64,000 bases of DNA from Lentzea cavernae (GCF_014653695.1 NZ_BNAR01000024.1:1-64000); one strand, 5' to 3'; shown: positions 27,231 through 35,399, numbered from the stretch's first letter. The notes: generated from the letters alone by a model not told the origin. Made by a program: numbers and translations.

Positions 27231-28231
27231 GATCCGTCAGAGTAATCGTCCATTCCGGCACGGGACGCGAGCAGCCGCCGCAGCGACGTCAACCGCCCTG
27301 GTGCGTCCGGCACGAGCTCGTCCAGCATGCAACCTGGGTCCTCGGGCGAGCCGAGGTGGCCGCAGCCGGGCGGGCACTCCTCGGCGGCCTCGGCGAAGTC
27401 CGGGAACGCCTTCACGATGTCGTCCGGCGTGATGTGCGCGAGGCCGAACGAGCGGATGCCCGGCGTGTCCACGACCCAGCCGCCCTCGGGCAGGCGCAGC
27501 GCGACGGCCTGGGTGGAGGTGTGCCGGCCCTTGCCGACGCCGGAGACGACGCCGACCGCGCGGTTCGCGTCCGGTACGAGCTTGTTGACCAGGGTGGACT
27601 TGCCGACGCCGGAGTGGCCGATCAGGCACGACACCGTGTCCGTCAGCCGTGCGCGCAGTTCGGCGGGTTCCTCGTCGGAGCGCGTCACGACGACCGGCAC
27701 GTCGAGCTCGGTGTAGAGCGCGAGCAGCGAGTCGGGGGAGGCGAGGTCCGACTTCGTCAGGCACAGCACCGGTTCCAGGCCGCCCGCGTAGGCGGCGACC
27801 AGGCAGCGGTCGATGAAACCGGTGCGCGGCGGCGGGTCTGCCAGTGCGACGACCATGATGAGCTGGGAGGCGTTGGCGACGACGACCCGTTCGAACGGGT
27901 CGGTGTCGTCCGCGGTCCGGCGCAGCACCGAGGTCCGCTCCCCGACGCGCACGATGCGGGCCAGCGTGTCCGGCAGGCCCGAGGTGTCGCCGACGACGCC
28001 GACCTGGTCGCCGACCACCACGGGCGTGCGCCCCAGTTCACGCGCACGCATCGCCGTGACGACGGCGCCGGACTCCATCGCGCACGTCCAGCGGCCGCGG
28101 TCGACGCCGATGATCATCGCCGTCTCGGCGTCGGCGTGTTCCGGCCGGATCTTGCTGCGCGGCCTCGTGCCCTTGCCGGGGCGCACCCGCACGTCGGATT
28201 CGTCGAGCTTGCGCCAGTCCCGCTTGCCCAC
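27227..28231 (-). CDS. rsgA: Ribosome small-subunit-dependent GTPase RsgA
   Basis: A circularly permuted GTPase of 334 residues that acts in late 30S subunit maturation. It has an N-terminal OB-fold (~50-110), then the motifs in permuted order G4 (LTKSD), G1 (GHSGVGKST) and G3 (VVDTPGIRSF), followed by a C-terminal zinc knuckle, CPPGCGHLGSPEDPGC. GTG at 28229-28231, 3 nt after the aroA stop, places it in one operon with aroA, the arrangement found in M. tuberculosis (Rv3227/Rv3228). Confidence 0.94.
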   Translation of the reverse strand: MGKRDWRKLDESDVRVRPGKGTRPRSKIRPEHADAETAMIIGVDRGRWTCAMESGAVVTAMRARELGRTPVVVGDQVGVVGDTSGLPDTLARIVRVGERTSVLRRTADDTDPFERVVVANASQLIMVVALADPPPRTGFIDRCLVAAYAGGLEPVLCLTKSDLASPDSLLALYTELDVPVVVTRSDEEPAELRARLTDTVSCLIGHSGVGKSTLVNKLVPDANRAVGVVSGVGKGRHTSTQAVALRLPEGGWVVDTPGIRSFGLAHITPDDIVKAFPDFAEAAEECPPGCGHLGSPEDPGCMLDELVPDAPGRLTSLRRLLASRAGMDDYSDGS

Positions 28232-28234
28232 GGT

Positions 28235-29503
28235 CTACGCGCCCCCGGTGAGCATGGCGTCCCACATGCCGGGGAAGTCGGGGATCGTCTTGGTGGTGCT
28301 GCCGATGTCGTCGACCGACGTGCCCGGCACGACCAGGCCGATGATCGCGCCCGCCGTCGCCATCCGGTGGTCGGCGTAGGCCTTCCACACACCGCCGTGC
28401 AGCGGAACGGGGTCGATGACCAGGCCGTCCTCGGTTTCGGACGCGTTGCCACCGATCGCGTTGATCTCGTTCACCAGAGCCGCGATCCGGTCCGTCTCGT
28501 GGCCTCGGATGTGCGCGACGCCGCGGATGGTCGTGCGTCCCTGTGCCAGGGCGGCGAGGGCGGCGACCGTCGGGGTCAGCTCGCTCTCGTCGCGCAGGTC
28601 GATGTCCACGCCGGACAGCTTCGCCGGGCCCCGCACGGTCAGCCCGCGCTCCGACACCTCGACCGCACAGCCCATGCGCTCCAGGATGCCGCGCACCGCG
28701 TCACCGGGCTGGGTGGTCGTGGACGGCCAGTGCGGGATCGTCACCTCGCCGCCGGTCACCGCGGCCGCCGCGAGGAACACCGTCGCGTTCGACAGGTCGG
28801 GCTCCACGTGCCACGTCCGCGCGCTGATCACGCCGGGCTCGACGTGCCACACGTTCGGCACGCTCGTGTCGACCTGAACGCCGACCGAGCGCAGCGTCTG
28901 GACCGTCATGTCGATGTGCGGCAACGAGGGCACGGGCTTGCCGTCGTGCCGGATCGTCACGCCCTTGTCGAACCGGGCGGCCGAGAGCAGCAGGCCGGAG
29001 ACGAACTGCGACGAGCCCGACGCGTCGATCGTCACCTCGCCACCGGGCACAGACCCCGTGCCGTGCAACGAGAACGGCAGGGCGTCGCCGTCGACCTCCA
29101 CGCCCAGCGACCGCAGCGCACCCAGCACGGTGCTCATCGGCCGCACGCGGGCGTGCGGGTCGCCGTCGAACCGGATCTCGCCCTCGGCCAGCGCGGCGGC
29201 GGGCGGCAGGAAGCGCATGACCGTGCCCGCGAGACCGCAGTCGACGTCGGCCGGACCGCGCAGCAGACCGGGCATCACGTCCCAGCCGCCGTCCTCGCGG
29301 TCGGTGATCCCGACACCGAGCGAGCGCAGCGCGGCGGTCATCAGCACCGTGTCGCGGCTGCGCAACGGTGCGTGCACCGTCGACGGCCCGTCGGCCAGTG
29401 CCGCGAGCACCAGGACGCGGTTCGTGATCGACTTCGAGCCGGGCACCGGCACCGTCGAGTGGACTGGGCCGGACGCGCTGGGGGCTGACCAGTGCTGAGT
29501 CAT
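28235..29503 (-). CDS. aroA: 3-phosphoshikimate 1-carboxyvinyltransferase (EPSP synthase)
   Basis: EPSP synthase of the shikimate pathway, 422 residues, transferring enolpyruvate from PEP to shikimate 3-phosphate. Signatures are VPGSKSITNRVLVLAALADG near residue 20, the PEP-site loop CGLAGTVMRFLPP, HARVRPMSTVLGALRSLG, SGSSQFVSGLLL, the catalytic RDESELTPTVAALA, HETDRIAAL and KAYADHRMA near the C terminus. ATG at 29501-29503 gives MTQHWSAP; an ATG 6 codons upstream is possible. It is divergent from the SRAP gene, with 85 bp between. Confidence 0.96.
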   Translation of the reverse strand: MTQHWSAPSASGPVHSTVPVPGSKSITNRVLVLAALADGPSTVHAPLRSRDTVLMTAALRSLGVGITDREDGGWDVMPGLLRGPADVDCGLAGTVMRFLPPAAALAEGEIRFDGDPHARVRPMSTVLGALRSLGVEVDGDALPFSLHGTGSVPGGEVTIDASGSSQFVSGLLLSAARFDKGVTIRHDGKPVPSLPHIDMTVQTLRSVGVQVDTSVPNVWHVEPGVISARTWHVEPDLSNATVFLAAAAVTGGEVTIPHWPSTTTQPGDAVRGILERMGCAVEVSERGLTVRGPAKLSGVDIDLRDESELTPTVAALAALAQGRTTIRGVAHIRGHETDRIAALVNEINAIGGNASETEDGLVIDPVPLHGGVWKAYADHRMATAGAIIGLVVPGTSVDDIGSTTKTIPDFPGMWDAMLTGGA

Positions 29504-29588
29504 GCACAGATGATCCCGCATCGGCATCGGGGCAGCTCGCACAGGTGTTCCCGGCGTGGGACGATTGTGACTTCGGAGGTGATCGGAT

Positions 29589-30278
29589 TTGTGCGGTAGG
29601 TACGCCTCCACCAAGGACCCGGCGCTGCTGGCGGCCGAGTTCGACGCGGTGGACGGGACCGGTGACGAGGCTCCGGGGGCGGACTACAACGTCGCTCCCA
29701 CTAAGCACGTCATGGCCGTGGTCGAGCGCAAGCCCGAGGACGAGGAGCTGGAGCGCAGCATCCGCGTGATGCGCTGGGGCCTCGTCCCGCACTGGGCGAA
29801 GGACCTCTCCGGCGCGGCCAAGATGATCAACGCCCGCGCCGAGACCGTGCTCTCGAAGCCCGCGTACAAGCAGTCGGCGATGAAGCGGCGCTGCATCGTC
29901 CCCGCCGCCGGCTGGTACGAGTGGCAGCCGGCCGAGGGGCGCAAGCAGCCGTACTTCATGACGCTCGGGGACGACACGTCGCTCGCTATGGCGGGCCTGT
30001 GGTCCGTGTGGTGGAAGGACGACGTCCCGACCGTCACGTGCGCTGTGCTCACCACGGAGTCCATCGGCGCGTTGACCGAGGTGCACAACCGCATGCCGTT
30101 GCTGCTGCCGCAGGACCGCTGGTCGGCGTGGCTCGACCCGGCGTCGCTCGACCCGAGCGAGCTGCTGGTGCCGGACCCGTCGATCGTCGAGGCGCTCGAG
30201 GTGCGCCCGGTGTCGACCGACGTGAACAGCGTGAAGAACAACAACGCCTCCCTGCTCGAACGCGCAGAACTGCCGTGA
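29589..30278 (+). CDS. SRAP-domain protein (abasic-site shield, YedK/HMCES family)
   Basis: A 229-residue SOS-response-associated peptidase-fold protein. After removal of the initiator, Cys2 in MCGRYAS becomes the catalytic N-terminal Cys that makes a thiazolidine link to abasic sites in single-stranded DNA. Other conserved residues are the N34 region ADYNVAPT, MRWGLVPHWAK, MINARAETV, RCIVPAAGWYEW (Glu) and EVHNRMPLLL (His). The start is TTG at 29589, set by GGAGGTGAT 6-8 nt upstream and by the obligatory MCGR N terminus. The equivalent M. tuberculosis gene is Rv3226c, also beside aroA. It overlaps the next gene by 4 nt. Confidence 0.95.
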   Translation: MCGRYASTKDPALLAAEFDAVDGTGDEAPGADYNVAPTKHVMAVVERKPEDEELERSIRVMRWGLVPHWAKDLSGAAKMINARAETVLSKPAYKQSAMKRRCIVPAAGWYEWQPAEGRKQPYFMTLGDDTSLAMAGLWSVWWKDDVPTVTCAVLTTESIGALTEVHNRMPLLLPQDRWSAWLDPASLDPSELLVPDPSIVEALEVRPVSTDVNSVKNNNASLLERAELP

Positions 30279-30886
30279 CGACGCTGTTGGTGGACACGCC
30301 GCACGGCCCCGCGCGGGCCTCGCTGCACTGCGCCCACGAACCGCGTGCCGCACTGCTCCTCGGGCACGGCGCCGGTGGCGGCGTCGAGGCTCCCGACCTG
30401 GTCGCCGCGTGCCGCGCCGCCAACTCCGTCGGCGTGCACGTGGCGTTGGTCGAACAGCCCTACCGCGTCGCGGGCCGTCGTGCGCCGGCGCCCGCCAACC
30501 AGCTCGACACGGCCTGGATGGCGGTGGTCGACGACCTGGGCGAACGCTGGTTCGACGGCCTGCCCCTGGTGTTCGGCGGCCGGTCGTCGGGCGCGCGGGT
30601 GGCCTGCCGGACCTCGGTGGAGGGGCAGGCGGTGGCGGTGCTGTGCCTCGCGTTCCCCGTGCACCCGCCGGGCAGGCCGGAGAAGTCGCGGATGTCCGAG
30701 CTCGACGGAGTCGAGGTCGCCACGCTGGTCGTGCAGGGCGAGAACGACCCGTTCGGCCAGCCGGTGCGCGCTCACCACCGCGAGGTCGTGCTGCTCAAGG
30801 GCGACCACTCGCTGAAGGCTTCCGTGGGCGACGTCGGCAGGTCGGTCGGCGAGTGGCTCGACCGAGTGCTGCGGCCGCTCGACTAA
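30275..30886 (+). CDS. Alpha/beta-family hydrolase (KANL3/Tex30-like)
   Basis: A small alpha/beta hydrolase of 203 residues. The oxyanion segment LLLGHGAGGGVEAPDL, the nucleophile elbow GGRSSGARVA and the late VVQGENDPFGQP (acid) and LLKGDHSLK (His) are in the family order, matching the short cytosolic hydrolases grouped with Tex30/KANL3. The substrate is unknown. GTG at 30275 overlaps the SRAP stop (GTGA), so it is coupled to the DNA-repair protein, though a shared role is not evident. Confidence 0.86.
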   Translation: MTTLLVDTPHGPARASLHCAHEPRAALLLGHGAGGGVEAPDLVAACRAANSVGVHVALVEQPYRVAGRRAPAPANQLDTAWMAVVDDLGERWFDGLPLVFGGRSSGARVACRTSVEGQAVAVLCLAFPVHPPGRPEKSRMSELDGVEVATLVVQGENDPFGQPVRAHHREVVLLKGDHSLKASVGDVGRSVGEWLDRVLRPLD

Positions 30887-30928
30887 ATCGCCTGCTCACG
30901 GCGGACCGCGGCATTACTGTGCCGCCCC

Positions 30929-31474
30929 ATGACGCTTCTTGATGAGCAAGGCAGGCCCGAACCTCCGACGGACGGCGACGAACTCGCCACCCTGAACGGG
31001 TTCCTGGAGTTCCAGCGCGCGACCCTCGCGTGGAAGATCAGCGGACTGACCGCCGCGCAGCTCGCCCAGACCACCGCGAAGTCCGCGATGACCCTCGGCG
31101 GCCTGGTCAAGCACCTCGCGTACGTCGAGCAGCAGTGGTTCCACACCGTCCTGCACGATCGCGAGCCGCTGGAGCCGTGGAAGAGCGTCGACTGGAAGGC
31201 CGACTACGACTGGGACTGGCACTCGGCCGCCGACCACACCGTCGAGGACCTGGTCGCGCTCTGGCAGGACGAGGTCGGCCGCGCCCGCAAGGCCGTCGAG
31301 GAGGCGCTGGAGACCGGCGACCTCGGGCAGGCCGCCAAGCGCAAGCCGTGGCGCGGCGACGAACGGACCGTGAGCCTGCGCTGGATCCTGACGCACATGG
31401 TCGAGGAGTACTCACGGCACAACGGCCACGCCGATCTCATCCGGGAAGCGGTCGACGGCCAGACCGGCGAGTAG
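30929..31474 (+). CDS. DinB-family (DUF664) protein
   Basis: A 181-residue four-helix-bundle protein of the DinB/YfiT superfamily, DUF664 branch. The three metal-ligand histidine positions are visible as LVKHLAYVEQQWFH, DWHSAADHTVEDL and, near the C terminus, HMVEEYSRHNGHADLIREAVDG. Such proteins are thiol-dependent transferases or hydrolases, often using mycothiol in actinobacteria; the actual substrate is not known. TACTGT lies 8-9 nt before the ATG and there is no ribosome site, so leaderless expression is likely. Confidence 0.9.
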   Translation: MTLLDEQGRPEPPTDGDELATLNGFLEFQRATLAWKISGLTAAQLAQTTAKSAMTLGGLVKHLAYVEQQWFHTVLHDREPLEPWKSVDWKADYDWDWHSAADHTVEDLVALWQDEVGRARKAVEEALETGDLGQAAKRKPWRGDERTVSLRWILTHMVEEYSRHNGHADLIREAVDGQTGE

Positions 31475-31608
31475 GGCGAGCGCTTCCGAATGGAGGAATG
31501 GGTCGGCCGAAAGTACGAAATTCGCTCTTCGTGACAACCGGGTGTATCTCCGAGTCGTCGATAGGTGTGCAAGGCGAACGCCTGTCGAGATGAATTCGGG
31601 GAGAAAAC

Positions 31609-32118
31609 GTGAGCCGTTTCCGCACGATTGCGACCGCAGCCGCATTGACCGGTACTGCCGCATTGGCCGTCGTGGCGTCCTCCGCCGCTCAGGCCTCCGA
31701 CCCGGCAGCGGCCCCGTGGTGCACCGGCGACGATCTGGCGATCCGCGTCGACGACATGCGCTCTCCGTCGGCCAGGGACAAGGCGCACGTCATCAGGTTC
31801 GTCGCCGCGGAGGGTGCCTCCTGCAGGATCGGTGGCACCGTGAGCAACCTGCGCTTCCTCGACGGACAGGGCAACGACATCCACGCAGCCCTGAACGGAG
31901 GCCAGCCCCCGTACAGCGAGACGCTGGTCGGAGGGGACAGCTACGCCGTCAAGTACGTGGCGTCGAACAGCGAGGGTCCCCAGCAGTTCCCGGCCTTCGT
32001 CCGCTTCAACCTGCCCGGCCAGGGCAAGCTCGGCGCTTTGGTCACCGTCGCGTGGCCGGCGTCCGGTATCGGTGCTGAATACGTCCGGAGTGGCGGCATC
32101 ACGGCGCCGGTCGGTTAA
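31609..32118 (+). CDS. Secreted DUF4232-like protein
   Basis: A 169-residue precursor with a Sec signal peptide (~1-29, TAAALTGTAALAVVASSAAQA). The mature domain matches the DUF4232 pattern: a start with WCTGDDLAIRV, a disulfide partner in GASCRIGGTVSNLRFLD, and a beta-sandwich ending in VTVAWPASG. DUF4232 domains are widespread in secreted and lipid-anchored actinomycete proteins of unknown role. GTG at 31609 follows GGGGAGAAAA. The 3' end overlaps the convergent ybaK by 4 nt. Confidence 0.85.
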   Translation: MSRFRTIATAAALTGTAALAVVASSAAQASDPAAAPWCTGDDLAIRVDDMRSPSARDKAHVIRFVAAEGASCRIGGTVSNLRFLDGQGNDIHAALNGGQPPYSETLVGGDSYAVKYVASNSEGPQQFPAFVRFNLPGQGKLGALVTVAWPASGIGAEYVRSGGITAPVG

Positions 32119-32591
32119 GCACTGATTCCGGCGACCACCGCATTGGTGAGTCGCACCAGTTCGGCAGGCGTGATCTCGACTTCGAGACCACGCCTGCCCG
32201 CGCTGCAGAAAACCGTCTCGAATTGCATCGCCGATTCGTCGACCACGACCGGGAGGCGTTTCTTCTGTCCCAGCGGCGAGATCCCGCCCGCGACGTACCC
32301 GGTGGCGCGTTCCGCGTCGGCGACGACGGCCATCTTCGCCTTCTTGCCCTTCAACGCCGCCGCGAGGCCCTTCAGGTCGAGCTGGACGGTCACCGGCACG
32401 ACGCCGACGGCGAGCTTGCCGTCCACCTCGGCGACCAACGTCTTGAAGACGCGTTCCGGCGCCAGCCCGAGCGCCTCGGCCGCCTCCAGCCCGTAGGACT
32501 CGTGACGGGGGTCGTGCTCGTACGAGTGCAAGGTGTGCGCCACCCGCTGCTTGTCCAGCAGCGCTGTGGCGGGGGTCCCACGTCCGGCCAT
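32115..32591 (-). CDS. ybaK: Cys-tRNA(Pro) deacylase YbaK/EbsC
   Basis: A 158-residue YbaK-type trans-editing enzyme that hydrolyses Cys mischarged on tRNA-Pro. Typical elements are TPATALLDKQRVAHTLHSYEHD, the YGLEAAEALGL helix, RVFKTLVAEVDGKLAVGVVPV, the catalytic Lys loop AAALKGKKAKMA, ERATGYVAGGISPLGQKKRLP and FCSAGRRGLEVEI. ATG at 32589-32591. Only 38 bp separate it from the divergent sigR GTG, and the SigR-type promoter lies in that space. A ybaK-like gene occupies the same place in mycobacteria. Confidence 0.93.
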   Translation of the reverse strand: MAGRGTPATALLDKQRVAHTLHSYEHDPRHESYGLEAAEALGLAPERVFKTLVAEVDGKLAVGVVPVTVQLDLKGLAAALKGKKAKMAVVADAERATGYVAGGISPLGQKKRLPVVVDESAMQFETVFCSAGRRGLEVEITPAELVRLTNAVVAGISA

Positions 32592-32593
32592 GC

Positions 32594-32620
32594 GGAATTA
32601 CTACCAGCACGTCCGTTGTT
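32594..32620 (+). promoter_or_regulatory. SigR-type autoregulatory promoter of sigR
   Basis: GGAAT at 32594-32598 and GTT at 32618-32620 are 19 nt apart (GGAATT-N17-tGTT), matching the SigR/SigH consensus GGAAT-N18/19-GTT. Transcription would start at about 32626-32630, i.e. at or just before the GTG at 32630. Autoregulation from such a promoter is known for Streptomyces sigR and mycobacterial sigH. Confidence 0.75.
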
Positions 32621-32629
32621 AGGTAGAAC

Positions 32630-33307
32630 GTGGCAACCAACACGCTTGAGCGGTCACGCGTAGAGTCAGTCCCGACCCAGAACCAGTGGGAAGGGAGCGC
32701 GGTGCCCGCCACCGGCACGACAGAAACGACGGCGGAGCGCGCTTCGCGTTTCGAGCGCGACGCTATGCCGATGCTCGACCAGCTGTACTCGGCCGCCCTG
32801 CGCATGACGCGCAACCCGGCGGACGCCGAGGACCTGGTGCAGGAGACGTTCCTCAAGGCCTACTCGGCGTTCGCGTCCTTCTCGGAGGGCACGAACCTCA
32901 AGGCCTGGCTCTACCGGATCCTGACGAACACCTACATCAACGGCTACCGCAAGAAGCAGCGCCAGCCGATCCAGCAGCCGACCGAGGAGATCACGGACTG
33001 GCAGCTGGCGAAGGCGGAGAGCCACACCTCGTCCGGGCTGCGCAGCGCCGAGGTCGAGGCACTCGACAACCTGCCCGACAGCGACGTCAAGGAAGCATTG
33101 CAGCGGTTGCCGGAGGAGTTCCGGATCGCGGTCTACCTCGCCGATGTCGAAGGCTTCGCGTACAAGGAGATCGCAGACATCATGGGCACCCCGATCGGCA
33201 CGGTGATGTCCCGGTTGCACCGGGGCCGTCGCCAGCTCCGCGACATGCTGGCGGACGTCGCCCGCGACCGCGGGTTCCTCCGAGGCAGCAACGGAGACGC
33301 GTCATGA
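32630..33307 (+). CDS. sigR: ECF sigma factor SigR/SigH (thiol-oxidative stress)
   Basis: An ECF sigma factor of the SigR/SigH group. Region 2 (FERDAMPMLDQLYSAALRMTRNP, DLVQETFLKAYSAFASF, NLKAWLYRILTNTYINGYRKKQRQP) and region 4 (ALQRLPEEFRIAVYLADVEGFAYKEIADIMGTPIGTVMSRLHRGRRQLR) closely match Mtb SigH. It directs thioredoxin, mycothiol and protease genes under disulfide stress and is held by RsrA in reducing conditions. Two starts are plausible. GTG 32630 (225 residues) is right at the predicted start of the SigR-dependent transcript; GTG 32702 (201 residues) has a strong AAGGGAG site. Streptomyces makes a stable SigR and an extended, unstable SigR' in just this way. rsrA overlaps by 4 nt. 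Confidence 0.95.
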   Translation: MATNTLERSRVESVPTQNQWEGSAVPATGTTETTAERASRFERDAMPMLDQLYSAALRMTRNPADAEDLVQETFLKAYSAFASFSEGTNLKAWLYRILTNTYINGYRKKQRQPIQQPTEEITDWQLAKAESHTSSGLRSAEVEALDNLPDSDVKEALQRLPEEFRIAVYLADVEGFAYKEIADIMGTPIGTVMSRLHRGRRQLRDMLADVARDRGFLRGSNGDAS

Positions 33308-33564
33308 ACTGCGGCGAACCCCACGACACCGACTGCTCAGAGGTGCTGTCCGAGGTGTGGCTGTTCCTGGACCAGGAATGCGACACGGGCCGGCGCGCGG
33401 CGCTGCAGACGCACCTCGACGAGTGCCATCCGTGCCTGGAGCAGTTCGGGCTCGAGGAGCACCTCAAGGCGCTCCTCGCCCGCAAGTGTGGTGGGGATTA
33501 CGCCCCCGCGGACCTGAAGGCGCGCATCCGCGCGACGATCGTGGAGATCCGCACGGAGGACTGA
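33304..33564 (+). CDS. rsrA: Zinc anti-sigma factor RsrA/RshA
   Basis: An 86-residue ZAS-family anti-sigma factor. The redox zinc cluster is complete, with C11, H37, C41 and C44 (THLDECHPC), at the same positions as in Streptomyces RsrA. Disulfide formation among these cysteines releases zinc and frees SigR. Two further cysteines (C3, C26) precede the motif, and another lies in ARKCGG. ATG overlaps the sigR stop (ATGA), giving coupled translation and close to equal stoichiometry. A terminator begins 19 nt after the stop. Confidence 0.95.
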   Translation: MNCGEPHDTDCSEVLSEVWLFLDQECDTGRRAALQTHLDECHPCLEQFGLEEHLKALLARKCGGDYAPADLKARIRATIVEIRTED

Positions 33565-33583
33565 CAAGTCCCCCAGCAAGACA

Positions 33584-33620
33584 AAAGGCCCTGGTCACCG
33601 TCGTGGTGTCCAGGGCCTTT
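33584..33620. terminator. Bidirectional terminator between rsrA and bL37 gene
   Basis: The stem AAAGGCCCTGG (33584-33594) pairs with CCAGGGCCTTT (33610-33620) and an inner CACC/GGTG extends it. The A-run before and T-run after serve both convergent directions. Confidence 0.85.
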
Positions 33621-33628
33621 CGCAGCAC

Positions 33629-33703
33629 TCAGGCGTTGGGGCGCTTGCCTCGGTTGGCGCCGCCCTTTTTGCGGTCGCGGCGCTTGCGAGCACGCTTCGA
33701 CAT
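33629..33703 (-). CDS. 50S ribosomal protein bL37 (24 residues)
   Basis: A tiny, very basic protein: MSKRARKRRDRKKGGANRG followed by KRPNA. This matches bL37, the small actinobacterial ribosomal protein first seen in Mycobacterium smegmatis 50S structures, where it sits in a pocket of 23S rRNA. The ATG (33701-33703) has AGGAGA 5-6 nt upstream, and the stop lies 9 nt before the rsrA terminator. It is convergent with rsrA and divergent from pdtaS. Automated annotation often misses it because of its length; 16 nt of its upstream region are shared with the pdtaS leader. Confidence 0.88.
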   Translation of the reverse strand: MSKRARKRRDRKKGGANRGKRPNA

Positions 33704-33757
33704 GGGAGTCTCCTAGGATCAGAACTGCTTCGCCCACCAGTTTCTCATGGAGGAGTT

Positions 33758-35236
33758 CTGAGCACGCTCACGGACCTGCTGGCCGAGCACACCAAGCTCT
33801 CCGGCGCCGCCGTCGACCACCTCCAGCTGGTCGTCGCGGAGTGGCAACTCCTCTCGGACCTGTCGTTCGCGGACTTCGTCATGTGGGTCCCCCTGGAGGA
33901 CGACAAGTTCCTCTGCGTCGCCCAGGCCCGTCCCACGACGGCGCCCACGGCCCACCCGGAGGACGTCGTCGGCAGCGAGGTCGACTCCGACGAGCACCCG
34001 CAGCTGCGCCGGGCCATGGACGAGTCGCGGATCTGCCGCGAGGAGGACCCGCGCTGGCACCTGGGCGTGCCGGTGCGGCGGGAGACCATCCCCGTGCGGC
34101 TGGGCGGCCAGGTCATCGGGGTGCTGAGCCGCAGCACGAACCTGGCCGTGCCGCGCGTGCCGTCGCCGTTGGAGATCTCCTACCTCGGCAGCGCGGCCGA
34201 CCTGTGCCAGATGATCGCCGACGGCACGTTCCCCGCGCCCGAACCCTCGCCGGACGTGCACACCAGTCCGCGTGTCGGTGACGGTCTGATCAGGCTCGAC
34301 CCGTCCGGCGCGGTGGTGTTCGCGTCGCCGAACGCGCTGTCGGCCTACCACCGCATGGGGCACGCGAGCGACCTCGTGGGCGTGCACCTAGCGCCGCTCA
34401 CCCGCAGCCTCATCAGCGACCCGTTCGACGCCACCGAGGTCGCCCAGCGCATCAGGCAGGCGCTGGACGGCCAGCCGTCGATGCGCATCGAGGCGGAGTC
34501 GCGGCGCGGTGCGGCGGTGCTGATCCGGTCCTTGCCCCTTCGGCCACGCGGGCAGGCGGCCGGCGCCATCGTGCTGTGCCGCGACGTGACCGAGGTGCGC
34601 CGTCGTGACCGTGCGTTGATGTCGAAGGACGCCACGATCCGCGAGATCCACCACCGGGTGAAGAACAACCTGCAGACCGTCGCGGCCCTGCTGCGGCTGC
34701 AAAGCCGCAGGTTGAGCAACCCGGAGGCGAAGGAGGCGCTCGCCGAGTCCGTGCGCCGTGTGACTTCCATCGCACTGGTTCACGAGACGTTGTCGATGAG
34801 CGTCGACGAGCGCGTCGACCTCGACGACGTCGTCGACAAGGTGATCCCGATGATGGGCGACGTGGCGGTCACCGAGACCCAGGTGAGCGTGCGCCGCGAG
34901 GGCGGTTTCGGCATCGTGTCGGCCGAGATCGCGACCCCGCTGGTGATGGTGCTGACCGAGCTCGTGCAGAACGCCTTCGAGCACGCCTACGCCCCTGGCC
35001 AGCGAGGGGAGGTCGTCGTGCACTCCGAGCGGTCCGCGAAGTGGCTCGACGTGACGATCACCGACGACGGCAAGGGCCTTCCGCAGGGTTTCTCCCTGGA
35101 ACGCACCGATCGGCTGGGTCTGCAGATCGTTCGGACCCTCGTCGATTCCGAATTGAGAGGCTCTTTGAGCTTGCGGCGACGGCCCCGAGGCGGTACTGAG
35201 GCGGTCCTGCGCGTGCCGCTCAGAGGGCGGCGCTAA
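33758..35236 (+). CDS. pdtaS: Sensor histidine kinase PdtaS
   Basis: A cytosolic HisKA_2/HWE-like kinase of 492 residues (M. tuberculosis PdtaS has 501). Domains: an N-terminal GAF-type sensor (~1-150, VAEWQLLSDLSFADFVMWV), a PAS domain (~165-270, GDGLIRLDPSGAVVFASPNALSAYHRMG), the phospho-acceptor region IREIHHRVKNNLQTVAALLRLQSRR, and an HATPase domain (VMVLTELVQNAFEHAY, DDGKGLP, GLQIVRTLV). Its partner PdtaR is an RNA-binding ANTAR regulator that controls nutrient- and NO-linked adaptation. The start is CTG at 33758: no ATG, GTG or TTG is in frame upstream, while CTG gives MSTLTDLLAEHT, which aligns exactly with the mycobacterial N terminus and is preceded by GGAGGAG. The first ATG (33881) would delete 41 conserved residues. 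Confidence 0.95.
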   Translation: MSTLTDLLAEHTKLSGAAVDHLQLVVAEWQLLSDLSFADFVMWVPLEDDKFLCVAQARPTTAPTAHPEDVVGSEVDSDEHPQLRRAMDESRICREEDPRWHLGVPVRRETIPVRLGGQVIGVLSRSTNLAVPRVPSPLEISYLGSAADLCQMIADGTFPAPEPSPDVHTSPRVGDGLIRLDPSGAVVFASPNALSAYHRMGHASDLVGVHLAPLTRSLISDPFDATEVAQRIRQALDGQPSMRIEAESRRGAAVLIRSLPLRPRGQAAGAIVLCRDVTEVRRRDRALMSKDATIREIHHRVKNNLQTVAALLRLQSRRLSNPEAKEALAESVRRVTSIALVHETLSMSVDERVDLDDVVDKVIPMMGDVAVTETQVSVRREGGFGIVSAEIATPLVMVLTELVQNAFEHAYAPGQRGEVVVHSERSAKWLDVTITDDGKGLPQGFSLERTDRLGLQIVRTLVDSELRGSLSLRRRPRGGTEAVLRVPLRGRR

Positions 35237-35311
35237 ACTAACGCCGTGCACACGTGACGACCAGCCTCAGCGGTCTCACGTGGTCATGCGGGAGGGTGTG
35301 CAAACAAAAGA

Positions 35312-35345
35312 AGAAGCCCGACACCTGGCACGGTGTCGGGCTTCT
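35312..35345. terminator. Bidirectional terminator between pdtaS and whiB1
   Basis: A 14-bp stem (35312-35325 with 35332-35345) with loop TGGCAC, an AAAAGAAGA run on the left and TACTTTAT on the right, between two convergent genes. Confidence 0.85.
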
Positions 35346-35399
35346 ACTTTATGAAGTTCTAGATCGGTACTGCTTCGCTTTCAGAGGCGAACTGCCTGC

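Noticed and set aside
27356..29488. A 710-codon plus-strand open frame opposite rsgA and aroA
   Set aside because: His/Arg/Gly-rich shadow; rsgA and aroA are unequivocal.
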